Below, one piece after another: positions 36,694 through 45,198 of a stretch of 52,015 bases of DNA. Numbering within the stretch: position 1 is the first letter of the stretch; each line of letters opens with the position of its first letter. The notes under the pieces are model-generated. The model did not search any database, was not told the origin of the DNA, and saw nothing but the letters and a program-made list of their open reading frames with translations. Origin of the DNA: Bacteroidota bacterium (GTDB lineage: Bacteria; Bacteroidota; Ignavibacteria; Ignavibacteriales; Ignavibacteriaceae); assembly GCA_022562275.1 (NCBI GenBank), contig JADFPP010000017.1:1-52015 (forward strand), written 5' to 3'. The position numbers and the translations under genes were made by a program.

Positions 36694-38862
36694 ATGGGTT
36701 TAAATAATCCAAAACAGCAAAGGATGCTTACTGATCTTCTGGAAGTGTGTAAAAAAAATCTTCCGAAGGTAAATGAAGAATTAATAAGTAAGGCATTTTC
36801 TTTTTCAATTGAAGCGCATAAGAATGATTTGCGTGCCTCCGGTAAACCATATTATACACATCCCTATGCTGTAGCACAAATAATTGCGACCGAGTTTCCT
36901 CTTGATGATACAACAATTGTGTGTGCCCTTCTCCACGACGTTGCTGAAGATACGGAATTTAATATAGAAATACTTGCCAGGGAGTTTAATGAAGAAGTAT
37001 CAGAGATAGTGGATGGAGTGACAAAAATAAGCGGTCTGTTCAAAGGGCAGACGATAATTAAAGCTGAAAATTATAGGAAATTACTTCTTTCAATGGTTCG
37101 GGATGTAAGAGTTATATTAGTAAAATTTGCTGATAGATTGCATAATATGCGAACACTTGAATTTGTAAGAGCTGACAAACAAAGGCGCATTGCACAGGAA
37201 ACAATTGAAATCTATGCTCCGTTTGCTCATCGGTTTGGTCTTGGTCGCGTAAAATGGGAACTTGAAGATCTATCTTTCAAGTACCTGAATAAAGATGCTT
37301 ACGAGGATCTTGCCAGAAAAGTAAAAGGTAAAAGAAAGGAGAGAGAATCGTTTATAAAGAAATTTGCTGAACCGATTACGAAAAAACTTGAAGAGTCTAA
37401 CATTAAACATGAATTAAGTGGAAGACCAAAACATTTATACAGCATCTACCGAAAAATGATCCGGCGAAATAAACCATTTGAAGAAATTTATGATCTTTTT
37501 GCTGTGAGGATAATACTTGAAACCGACAATACAAATGATTGTTATACTACGCTGGGTATTGTTAACCAGGTTTATCTTCCTGTGCCCGATAGATTTAAGG
37601 ATTACATATCTATTCCAAAGACTAATAACTATCAATCAATTCACACAACCGTTGTAGGACCTGAAGGAAGATTAGTAGAAGTACAGTTAAGAACAAAACA
37701 GATGCATGAAATAGCCGAAAAAGGAGTGGCAGCACATTGGAAATACAAAGAGAGTAAAACAGCCTCGAATAAAGATCTTGAAGAATGGGCTGGCTGGATA
37801 CGAGATATATTTGAAACTACCGGAGGTAATGAAGCAAGAGAAGATTTATTAGAGAGCTTCAAACTAAATCTTTATCAGGATGAAATTTATGCATTTACTC
37901 CAAAAGGAGATTTAATAAGACTTCCGATAAAATCTACAACTGTGGATTTTGCTTTTGATATACATAGCAAGGTTGGCTACCATTGTATAGGGGCAAAAAT
38001 AAATGGCAGGATTGTTCCGCTTGATACAACTTTGAAAAGCGGAGACCAGGTTGAAATTATAACATCTAAGAATCAACAGCCAAATAAAAACTGGCTAAAA
38101 TTTGTTAAAACTCATAAAGCAAAATCAAACATACGAAGATGGATTAATAGAGAAGAACAAAAAATTGTTGATAACGGGAAAGAAATATGGGATAAAAAAA
38201 CCAAAAAATTAAAACTTTCATTTTCTCCGAGTGAAATCTCTAAGATATCATCGGGTCTTAAATTTGCGAACCATAAACAGTTCTATACCGCTATTGCACA
38301 AGGCCGGATAAATCTTGATGAAATTTTACTTCAGAAAAAAGAAAATGTAGAAGAAAAAGATGTATCACTTGAATTTGATGATTTTGCTGATATTACCCGT
38401 AAAGATATAGGTGGTATTCTTGTCGATGGTAAAAAAATAGATTTGCTCTATTCTTACGCAAAGTGCTGCAGCCCGATTCCGGGCGATGAGGTGATTGGCT
38501 ATATAACTATAGGAGAGGGAATAAAAGTTCATAGAAAAACTTGCGCTAATTTAATTAATATTTTTAATGATCAATCTAGTAAGTTAGTCCCTGTACAATG
38601 GCCACAGTCTGAACGATCAACTTTTGTAGCCGGTATTTTGGTTAAAGGAGAAGACAGTCCGGGATTATTAAATGAAATTGCCCAGGCAATAGTATCGTTT
38701 GAAAACACAAATATTAAATCAATCAATATAAATACAGGCGATTCTATGTTTGAAGGAAGCGTAATGTTAAATGTAAATAATCTAGAGCATCTTAACAGAT
38801 TGATCGATAAACTTAAAAAAGTTAGAGGAATTTATTTAGTTGAGAGGTTTGAGGGAGCTTGA
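36694..38862 (+). CDS. bifunctional (p)ppGpp synthetase/hydrolase, Rel/SpoT family
   Basis: This 722-residue stringent-response enzyme has the domain order HD hydrolase (YYTHPYAVA, LLHDVAEDT, DRLHNMRT), synthetase (LYSIYRKM, YDLFAVRI, then RFKDYI), TGS (IYAFTPKGDLI, about residue 395 on), a zinc-finger-like CCSPIPGDEVIGY, and a C-terminal ACT. An intact HDxxED-type motif and the RxKD motif of bifunctional enzymes suggest that both activities are present. There is no other RSH gene in the window. The downstream ruvX TTG overlaps its stop, so the two are cotranscribed. Confidence 0.93.
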   Translation: MGLNNPKQQRMLTDLLEVCKKNLPKVNEELISKAFSFSIEAHKNDLRASGKPYYTHPYAVAQIIATEFPLDDTTIVCALLHDVAEDTEFNIEILAREFNEEVSEIVDGVTKISGLFKGQTIIKAENYRKLLLSMVRDVRVILVKFADRLHNMRTLEFVRADKQRRIAQETIEIYAPFAHRFGLGRVKWELEDLSFKYLNKDAYEDLARKVKGKRKERESFIKKFAEPITKKLEESNIKHELSGRPKHLYSIYRKMIRRNKPFEEIYDLFAVRIILETDNTNDCYTTLGIVNQVYLPVPDRFKDYISIPKTNNYQSIHTTVVGPEGRLVEVQLRTKQMHEIAEKGVAAHWKYKESKTASNKDLEEWAGWIRDIFETTGGNEAREDLLESFKLNLYQDEIYAFTPKGDLIRLPIKSTTVDFAFDIHSKVGYHCIGAKINGRIVPLDTTLKSGDQVEIITSKNQQPNKNWLKFVKTHKAKSNIRRWINREEQKIVDNGKEIWDKKTKKLKLSFSPSEISKISSGLKFANHKQFYTAIAQGRINLDEILLQKKENVEEKDVSLEFDDFADITRKDIGGILVDGKKIDLLYSYAKCCSPIPGDEVIGYITIGEGIKVHRKTCANLINIFNDQSSKLVPVQWPQSERSTFVAGILVKGEDSPGLLNEIAQAIVSFENTNIKSININTGDSMFEGSVMLNVNNLEHLNRLIDKLKKVRGIYLVERFEGA

Positions 38863-39272
38863 TAATAGAAGAACGAATACTGGGTGTTGATTACGGAAAA
38901 AAGAGAATTGGGCTTGCATTAACTGATCCACTACACACTTTTGCTTACGCGTACAAAACAATTCCGAATGATAAAAAATTATGGATAAATTTTAAAAATA
39001 TTATAAATGAAAAAAAAGTATCCCTTGTAATTTTAGGAATGCCCGATGTAAAAAAAAACAAAGTCTTAGCAAATATTATTTTATCATTTAAAGATAAAAT
39101 TGAAAAAAATTTCAATACAGATGTAATTATTTGGGATGAAGAGTTTACATCGGTGATTGCTCAAAAAAGAATTATTGAATCAGTTGTTAAAAAGAAAAAA
39201 AGACAAGACAAAGGATTGATCGATCAAAATTCTGCGGCAATAATATTAGAGGAATATTTACAGAGTTTATAA
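38859..39272 (+). CDS. ruvX: putative pre-16S rRNA nuclease / RuvX-YqgF Holliday junction resolvase
   Basis: This 137-residue RNase H-fold protein has LGVDYGKKRIGLALTDP at the start, LGMPDV in the middle, WDEEFTS and finally GLIDQNSAAIILEEYL, matching YqgF with its conserved acidic residues. Its start is TTG at 38859, overlapping the rel stop by four bases (TTGA). YqgF acts in 16S rRNA 5' end processing and, in some assays, as a junction resolvase. Confidence 0.9.
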   Translation: MIIEERILGVDYGKKRIGLALTDPLHTFAYAYKTIPNDKKLWINFKNIINEKKVSLVILGMPDVKKNKVLANIILSFKDKIEKNFNTDVIIWDEEFTSVIAQKRIIESVVKKKKRQDKGLIDQNSAAIILEEYLQSL

Positions 39273-39386
39273 ATGCTCCCATAATTAATTTCTAATTTGC
39301 AATTAAAAACCTGATAAAGTTTATTAATATTATTCTTATGGTATTTAGCATTTCAATCCAAATTAATTTATATTCGATTATACTAA

Positions 39387-39415
39387 TTGACATTCTTGGT
39401 TCAATCAAGTATTTT
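39387..39415 (+). promoter_or_regulatory. sigma70-like promoter for the BMC pair
   Basis: TTGACA at 39387-39392, exactly 17 bases, then TATTTT at 39410-39415. It ends 34 bases before the ATG of the first shell gene. The longer ORF reading that begins with this TTG would translate the -35 box, so the shorter start is preferred. It suggests that the pair is transcribed independently of ruvX. Confidence 0.55.
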
Positions 39416-39449
39416 ACATTATTACAAACTTACAATTGGGAGCATTTTT

Positions 39450-39728
39450 ATGACACTTGACGCACTCGGAATGGTTGAAACGAAAGGATTAGTCGGTGCG
39501 ATTGAGGCTGCCGACGCAATGGTAAAAGCAGCAAAAGTTGAATTATTAGGCAAAGAAGTCATTGGCGGTGGTTATGTAACCGTGATGGTACGGGGAGATG
39601 TCGGAGCAGTAAAAGCTGCTACGGATGCTGGAGCGGCAGCGGCACAAAGAGTTGGAGAACTTATTTCCGTTCATGTTATTCCTCGCCCACACTCAGAAGT
39701 AGAATCAATTCTGCCAAAGAGAAAGTAA
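39450..39728 (+). CDS. bacterial microcompartment shell protein, BMC-H (PduA/EutM-like)
   Basis: This 92-residue single-BMC-domain protein starts [24 protein letters not shown] and carries the hallmarks [10 protein letters not shown], a pore-loop region [24 protein letters not shown], and the ending [18 protein letters not shown]. Hexamers of such proteins tile the facets of enzyme-containing microcompartments, with small pores for metabolites. GGGAGC precedes the ATG by five bases. A second BMC gene follows after three bases. No signature enzyme, vertex protein (BMC-P) or trimer gene is near, so this is a satellite shell unit; a core locus elsewhere is inferred. Confidence 0.93.
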   Translation: MTLDALGMVETKGLVGAIEAADAMVKAAKVELLGKEVIGGGYVTVMVRGDVGAVKAATDAGAAAAQRVGELISVHVIPRPHSEVESILPKRK

Positions 39729-39731
39729 ATC

Positions 39732-40406
39732 ATGCAATTGGCAATAGGTTTTGTAGAAACCAAAGGATTGGTGGCTTCAATTGAAGCAGCTGATGCTATG
39801 CTTAAAGCATCTAATGTGAAATTAATGGGAAAGGAAATCACTAAAGCCGCATTAATTACAATAACGGTTATTGGTGATGTTGCTGCGGTTAAAGCTTCGG
39901 TTGATGCTGGAGCGGCAGCGGCACAAAGAGTTGGTGAATTAATTTCTGTTCATATTATTCCCAGACCTGATAATCAGCTTAGCGTTATTCTGCCTCTCGA
40001 TAAGGCAAATGAAATAACATTACGCAAAACATCAAAACCCAGGTTAATAAAACCTGCTGGGGGAGAAAAAAAAGATGTTAGGATTGATAAAAAGTCAGGA
40101 ATAAAGCCTGAAGAAGAAAGTGGTACGCCGGAAGCTGAGATTTTACCACAAAAAGAAGTTCCAACTGCAACTACAGATACTATTGAAAGATTGAAAAGAG
40201 AAGCTCTGGGTGAAGTAACTAAAAAAGAGAAAAAACAAAAGGATGCAGATAAAATTTCAGAATTCAACATGGAAAATTTGGAAAATATGAATGTGCATCA
40301 GTTAAGACGTCTCGCAAGGGATACCGAAAATTTTCCAATTAAAGGTAGAGAAATTTCACACTCTAATAGAAGAGAACTTCTGGATTACTTTAAATTGATT
40401 AGCTAG
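39732..40406 (+). CDS. BMC-H shell protein with C-terminal extension and conserved tail motif
   Basis: Of 224 residues, 1-90 are a BMC domain closely related to the previous gene ([39 protein letters not shown]). It reads KAALITITVIGDVA where the neighbour has [13 protein letters not shown], so the hexamer pore probably differs. Residues 100-175 are a charged, low-complexity linker. The end (about residues 182-224) has a compact helical motif, NMNVHQLRRLAR then FPIKGREISHSNRRELLDYF. It resembles Rho_N/SAP-like tails, and I recall related tails on some other BMC-H proteins. Such a tail could anchor cargo, bind nucleic acid or link shells. It shares a stretch of exact bases with the preceding gene. 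A strong terminator follows at 40434. Confidence 0.88.
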   Translation: MQLAIGFVETKGLVASIEAADAMLKASNVKLMGKEITKAALITITVIGDVAAVKASVDAGAAAAQRVGELISVHIIPRPDNQLSVILPLDKANEITLRKTSKPRLIKPAGGEKKDVRIDKKSGIKPEEESGTPEAEILPQKEVPTATTDTIERLKREALGEVTKKEKKQKDADKISEFNMENLENMNVHQLRRLARDTENFPIKGREISHSNRRELLDYFKLIS

Positions 40407-40433
40407 TAGTGATCATTTTAGCAAAGTATAAAG

Positions 40434-40459
40434 AACTCCACCGGGTGTGGAGTTTTTTT
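40434..40459 (+). terminator. factor-independent terminator of the BMC pair
   Basis: Arms AACTCCAC (40434-40441) and GTGGAGTT (40447-40454) surround a five-base loop and are followed by a T-run to 40459. It lies 28 bases after the second BMC gene and before the GTG-started ybbR gene. Confidence 0.85.
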
Positions 40460-40486
40460 ATATATAAATTCCTTTATATTTGAAGT

Positions 40487-41401
40487 GTGAAGAAGAAATT
40501 TCCTATAATATTAATCTCAATAATTTTTTCAATTATACTTTGGGGAACAATATCCCTTTCTGAATTATACTATTCAAACATATTTATTCCACTGCGGATA
40601 GTTGATTTGCCGGAAGGTTACACTACCGCTACAGATTTGCCCAAGGATATTACAATTAAATTAAAAGGTAAAGGATGGAATTTATTTTCGCTGAATATAG
40701 GAAAGGACGTTACTTATAATGTATCTGTAAATGGCGATAGTGGGATAATTGATATTAAGCTGTCAGATTATTTATCCGATAATGGATGGGTCCTTTCGGA
40801 GTTTGATATAATTGATATTGTCCCCGGCTCAATTTCCTGTTTAATAGATAGGAAAATTGAAAAGAAAATTCCTGTAGTTGCTGACTTACTGTTGGATTTT
40901 AAAGTCGGGTACGGATTGGCAAAGCAAGTTGTACTTCTTCCTGATTCTGTGATAGTTAACGGCCCAAGATCCATAATTAGTTCACTTAAAGAATTGAAAA
41001 CTAAACAAATAAAGTTAACTACGCTGAATAAAAAAATAGTAAAGAATATTGGCTTTGCTGAATTACCAGGTACTGTTTTTCTTACAGAATATGTAAGTGT
41101 TACTTTTGATGTTCAAAGAATAGTTGATAAACAGTTTGACGATATTAATGTAAAAGTAATAAATGTACCGCCTGATAGGGATGTTGTATTGTTGCCGAAT
41201 AAAATTTCTCTGGGTGTAAGAGGTGGAATTGATATTCTTGGTAAACTGAAAAATGAACAGTTTGAAACTTTTATATCTTACAGGGATGTTGTTCTGGATA
41301 CCCTAGGTAATGTGATTCCAAAAATAAAACTTCCGGATAATACTAACCTTATATATATAAAACCTGAACGACTTAGGTATGTTATAAAAAAATACAGATG
41401 A
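40487..41401 (+). CDS. YbbR-domain protein (CdaR-like)
   Basis: This 304-residue protein begins at GTG 40487 and opens with an N-terminal membrane anchor (PIILISIIFSIILWGTIS). It continues with repeated beta-rich YbbR-like domains of about 80 residues (patterns LPxGYxxxxDLPKDITIKLKGKG, and LLPDSVIVNGPRSII). In Gram-positive bacteria YbbR/CdaR regulates the cyclic-di-AMP synthase CdaA encoded beside it. Here no CdaA gene is adjacent, so that link is inference only. The promoter position is unclear because a terminator lies just upstream. Confidence 0.75.
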   Translation: MKKKFPIILISIIFSIILWGTISLSELYYSNIFIPLRIVDLPEGYTTATDLPKDITIKLKGKGWNLFSLNIGKDVTYNVSVNGDSGIIDIKLSDYLSDNGWVLSEFDIIDIVPGSISCLIDRKIEKKIPVVADLLLDFKVGYGLAKQVVLLPDSVIVNGPRSIISSLKELKTKQIKLTTLNKKIVKNIGFAELPGTVFLTEYVSVTFDVQRIVDKQFDDINVKVINVPPDRDVVLLPNKISLGVRGGIDILGKLKNEQFETFISYRDVVLDTLGNVIPKIKLPDNTNLIYIKPERLRYVIKKYR

Positions 41402-41590
41402 TTGATAATATAAAAGAAACCTTTGAAAAACTAATATAGGCGGGCGAAGCAAAACAATATACTTAGAATTCGATAGAATTAGCCTTTATAAATGAATAGA
41501 TTTGCTAATTTCAACAGGTTTTGCAAAGCCCCTTAAAACTCTTAATTATTTTCCTATAATAAATGAAATCATTGCATTCAAATTAGAAAA
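41402..41590. other. spacer between ybbR and tmk
   Basis: 189 AT-rich bases with no ORF of note and no clear hairpin. It may contain the tmk promoter. Confidence 0.4.
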
Positions 41591-42208
41591 ATGTTTTTAA
41601 CTTTTGAAGGAATAGATTTTTGCGGTAAATCTACCCAGATAGATTTGTTGGAAAAATATCTATTAAATAAGAATAAAAAAGTGCTGGTAATTCGTGAGCC
41701 GGGGGGAACAGAGATTTCCGAAAAAATCAGACGAATGTTATTGGATAAGGAAAATTCGAAGATGTTTATGGAAACAGAATTCCTCCTTTTTTCTGCAAGT
41801 CGTTCTCAGTTAGTTCGGGAAAAAATTCAACCTTACCTGGAAAGAGAATTTTATGTAATTTCCGATAGGTTTCATGATTCCTCATCAGCCTACCAGGGCT
41901 ATGGTAGAGGAATTTCACCAGATGTAATTTCTAGTATAAATAATCTTGCAATAGGAAAATCTGTACCTGACATTACGTTTTTTATTGATATACCTGTTGA
42001 TGTGGCAGAACAAAGAAGGCAGCAAAGTAGTATCGATAACCTGGATAGGATTGAAAACAGTAATGAGGATTTTTTTTATAGAGTACGTGAAGGATATCTT
42101 AAATTAGCTGAACGTGAGAAACGGTTTAAAGTCGTAAATGGGACTGAAAATGTTGAAGTAATTCATAAAATAATAATTAATGAAATTGAAAAATTTGAAG
42201 AAAGGTAA
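41591..42208 (+). CDS. tmk: thymidylate kinase
   Basis: This 205-residue enzyme phosphorylates dTMP to dTDP. The P-loop is GIDFCGKST (residues 7-15), where FCG replaces the usual GAG or GSG part. The DRX motif is in SDRFHDSSSAYQGYGRG, and REPGGTEISEKIR is standard. The LID segment contains RRQQSSIDNLDRIE. The preceding 189 bases hold no recognised feature. Its end overlaps or abuts the S41 protease gene, depending on which ATG is used there. Confidence 0.93.
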   Translation: MFLTFEGIDFCGKSTQIDLLEKYLLNKNKKVLVIREPGGTEISEKIRRMLLDKENSKMFMETEFLLFSASRSQLVREKIQPYLEREFYVISDRFHDSSSAYQGYGRGISPDVISSINNLAIGKSVPDITFFIDIPVDVAEQRRQQSSIDNLDRIENSNEDFFYRVREGYLKLAEREKRFKVVNGTENVEVIHKIIINEIEKFEER

Positions 42209-42212
42209 TTAT

Positions 42213-43847
42213 ATGAAATTAAAAAATTTGAGAAATCTGTTAATAGGTATTTTCGTAACTTTACTTTTTACCGGTTTCGCAGATATTTATTTTGAGATAA
42301 ATAAAAATCTGGAGTTGTTTGGTAAAGTTTATAAAGAAATATCTTTTAATTACGTTAGTGAAATTGAACCGGGTCAGTTTATGCGTGCCGGAATTCAAGG
42401 AATGTTATCATCACTCGATCCGTATACCATTTTTATAGATGATAAAAGAAAAGAAGATATTGATTTGATTACCCATGGAAAGTATGGTGGCATAGGAATC
42501 TCAATTGGTCTTAGAGGAGATAATGTTACAGTTGTTGAAGTCATGGATGGCTATTCAGCGCAAAGACAGGGCATAAAAGTTGGCGATATTATAATTGAAG
42601 CCGCCGGAGTTAAGATAAATTCTGATAATGTTAGTGAGATTTCATCTTTGGTAAAAGGAGAACCAGGATCAACAGTTTATTTAATAATTGTACGATCAGA
42701 GGCAAGTGATACTATAGATTTTGACATTGTAAGAGAAGAAGTGATTGTGAAAAATGTAACATTTGCAGAATTCTATCCTGAAAATAGTAACAATGTATAT
42801 CTTAAACTAAATAATTTCAGCCGCTCTGCAAGTGATGAAATTAAAAACTCTATTAGACGACTGAAAGCTGAAAAAAATATTGAGTCAATGGTAATGGATT
42901 TAAGAGGAAATCCGGGAGGGCTGCTGGATATTGCAGTAGATATTTGCGATAAGTTTTTACCAAAAGATTATTTAATTGTTTCTACCAAAGGAAGAGTTCC
43001 CTCAAGCATAAAAGAATATTTCTCTTCGCAGGAACCAATGTTAAGTAGTACTAAATTAATTTTACTAATAGACGGCGGCAGTGCATCTGCCTCTGAGATT
43101 GTTGCTGGAGCTATTCAGGATCACGACAGAGGGGTAATCTTAGGTACGCAATCTTTCGGTAAAGGTTTGGTTCAGACTATAACACCACTTACTTTTAATA
43201 CGTCATTAAAAATAACTACAGCAAGATATTATACTCCCAGTGGAAGAAATATTCAAAAAATTAATTATTCGGATAATAATAAAGTTTTTGCAAACGGGGA
43301 TTCCGTTTTAGCAGGAGAATTTTTAACAGACCATGATAGAATTGTATATTCAAAAGGTGGGATATCACCGGACACAACAGTTACTTTTGCTGCCAGGAGT
43401 AAAATAGTAATAGAGCTATTGGCACACGGGTTGTTTTTCAAATTTGCCAATCATTATTACTATAATAATTCAGACAGGGAATTTAATACTATTGATGCTA
43501 AGAAAGTAATAAATGAATTTGAAGAATATATCCAGGGAAAAGATTTTCATTATGATACTGATGCAGAAAATCATATTAAATTGCTAATAAAAGATATATC
43601 CGAAAGCTATAGCGACTTAGTAGAGGAACTTAAAAATCTAAAAGTAAAAATTAACGATTTGAAAAAAAACGATTTCAACTTACATGCAAATGAGATTAAG
43701 ATTGAGATATTTAATGAATTAGTTAAAAGATTTTTAGGTTCTGAGGAAACAGTAAAGCACCAACTTGATACCGATATCCAATTTTTAACAGCTGTGGAAA
43801 TCTTGAATAATGAAGCTGTTTATAATAGACTTCTGAATGTAAATTGA
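42213..43847 (+). CDS. S41 family C-terminal processing peptidase
   Basis: I choose the ATG at 42213, which follows GAAAGG and starts a membrane anchor (NLRNLLIGIFVTLLFTGFADIYF); the ATG at 42180 lies inside tmk. The product of about 544 residues has the peptidase order: N-terminal helical region (SSLDPYTIFID), PDZ domain (KYGGIGISIGL to VYLIIVR), catalytic core (VMDLRGNPGGLLDIAV), the active-site GGSASASE at about residues 288-295, and the Lys in SFGKGLVQT. CTP proteases trim periplasmic or envelope proteins. The C-terminal helical tail is about 130 residues. The stop overlaps the next gene's TTG by four bases. Confidence 0.9.
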   Translation: MKLKNLRNLLIGIFVTLLFTGFADIYFEINKNLELFGKVYKEISFNYVSEIEPGQFMRAGIQGMLSSLDPYTIFIDDKRKEDIDLITHGKYGGIGISIGLRGDNVTVVEVMDGYSAQRQGIKVGDIIIEAAGVKINSDNVSEISSLVKGEPGSTVYLIIVRSEASDTIDFDIVREEVIVKNVTFAEFYPENSNNVYLKLNNFSRSASDEIKNSIRRLKAEKNIESMVMDLRGNPGGLLDIAVDICDKFLPKDYLIVSTKGRVPSSIKEYFSSQEPMLSSTKLILLIDGGSASASEIVAGAIQDHDRGVILGTQSFGKGLVQTITPLTFNTSLKITTARYYTPSGRNIQKINYSDNNKVFANGDSVLAGEFLTDHDRIVYSKGGISPDTTVTFAARSKIVIELLAHGLFFKFANHYYYNNSDREFNTIDAKKVINEFEEYIQGKDFHYDTDAENHIKLLIKDISESYSDLVEELKNLKVKINDLKKNDFNLHANEIKIEIFNELVKRFLGSEETVKHQLDTDIQFLTAVEILNNEAVYNRLLNVN

Positions 43848-44653
43848 ATGAACTGATATTAGTTCTGATTTTTCTTTTCGTTGGATTTTCGACCGGGATA
43901 TTTATAGGAATGCTTGGTATTGGAGGTGGAATATTTTTTGTTCCGGCTCTTTACTATTTACTGCCGTATACCGGGATAGATCAATCAGCCGTGCCTTATT
44001 ACGCAATTAGTTTATCGCTTTTTGCCGGTGCAATTGCATCTTCATTTTCAAGCGCACTACACTTTCGTTTAGGAAATATTGATAAGAAGAAAGCGTTATT
44101 GTTCGCTCTTGGCAGCACTTCTGCTGCTTTTGTTTCAGTAATTTTTGTTATTAATATTGATCCAATAATTCTAAAAGCAGTTTTTGCAGTAGTACTGTTT
44201 ATTATTGCTGTAAAAATGATTCTAGAGTCTGTTTGGAAAATTCAAACTCAAAGGTCTTCAAAACTAAATGTTGCTTATCTCCCTCCAATCGGTATAGGTG
44301 TTGGCATATTTGCAGCCTTTACCGGATTGGGCGGCGGAATTATTTTTTTTCCGGTGCTGTATTATCTTTTTTTATTGGACTCTAAAAAGGCAATAGGCAC
44401 CTCATCTGCAATTACAGCAGCAACAATGATTTTTGCTTCATTAGCATTTTATTTAAACAGGAATGATTGGATGGGTGTAAATCAAATGAACAGCATCTAT
44501 TTCATAGTTGGTGTACCTTTAGGTATTGGTGCAATGCTGGGTGCAAGAGTAGGGGTAAATTTTGTAAGCAAATCAAATTCTGCTGTTGTTAAAAAAATAT
44601 TTTCTGTATTGTTGATTATAGTGGTTATAAAAATTATATTAAATCTATGGTAA
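43844..44653 (+). CDS. TauE/SafE family sulfite or organosulfur exporter-like membrane protein
   Basis: This 269-residue protein has about eight membrane segments and the internal repeat of the TauE/SafE family: GMLGIGGGIFFVPALYYLLP near the start and FTGLGGGIIFFPVLYYLF near residue 165. It starts at TTG 43844 inside the upstream stop (TTGA); the ATG four bases later is out of frame. The substrate is unknown; family members move sulfite, sulfoacetate or related anions. It is tightly packed between the protease and a zinc-ribbon gene. Confidence 0.85.
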   Translation: MNELILVLIFLFVGFSTGIFIGMLGIGGGIFFVPALYYLLPYTGIDQSAVPYYAISLSLFAGAIASSFSSALHFRLGNIDKKKALLFALGSTSAAFVSVIFVINIDPIILKAVFAVVLFIIAVKMILESVWKIQTQRSSKLNVAYLPPIGIGVGIFAAFTGLGGGIIFFPVLYYLFLLDSKKAIGTSSAITAATMIFASLAFYLNRNDWMGVNQMNSIYFIVGVPLGIGAMLGARVGVNFVSKSNSAVVKKIFSVLLIIVVIKIILNLW

Positions 44654-44931
44654 GCCAAGGATTAATATTTAGTAAAAACCCTGTATATGAAAAATGTCCC
44701 TCATGTCATTCCCTTGGTACTTTAAGGAAATCTCATTCCAGGAAAACAAGTGAAAAGCTTATAAAAAAATTAACGATATTTGCGCCCTATAGATGTAAAA
44801 AATGCGGTTGGCGTGGTTACCAGGCCAAATTAGTATTAACTAGTAAAGCGCTTAAGAATGGTATCACATACCTTTTTATGATAGCATTTGCAGCGTTTAT
44901 AATTTATGAGATACTTAAAAGATTTATATGA
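44647..44931 (+). CDS. zinc-ribbon membrane protein, function unknown
   Basis: This 94-residue protein has two Cys pairs (CPSC near residue 17, CKKCGW near residue 50) that should form a zinc ribbon, and one C-terminal membrane helix (ITYLFMIAFAAFIIYEIL). It overlaps the transporter gene by seven bases. No family name comes to mind. Confidence 0.65.
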   Translation: MVSQGLIFSKNPVYEKCPSCHSLGTLRKSHSRKTSEKLIKKLTIFAPYRCKKCGWRGYQAKLVLTSKALKNGITYLFMIAFAAFIIYEILKRFI

Positions 44932-45198
44932 TTATAAATGAAATTAATAAATTGTTCTATACAAGTATTTAATTTTTAGGGATAAGAATTTGCATTATAT
45001 GGTTAATTTTATAATCTTTCCTGCCATAATTTTAAATTTTGGACGGTAAAAAGTCTTCCTTATTTGTAATGTACCGCTCTTCATTTAACTCAAAACATTT
45101 ATCGTAAATAGTGCAAATGAAAAAATATATTGTTTAACCATTCAACCGTTTTGAGTCTCTTTTAGTAATTAATAATTTTTACTTTAATTTATGGATTA
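44932..45198. other. spacer upstream of the ACIII operon
   Basis: 267 bases, mostly AT-rich, between the zinc-ribbon gene and actA. It presumably carries the operon promoter. I could not pick a single convincing promoter or terminator in it. Confidence 0.4.

Noticed and set aside
39387..39449. Longer start of the first BMC gene at TTG 39387
   Set aside because: That TTG is part of the TTGACA promoter element, and BMC-H proteins begin close to the ATG at 39450, which also has a ribosome site.
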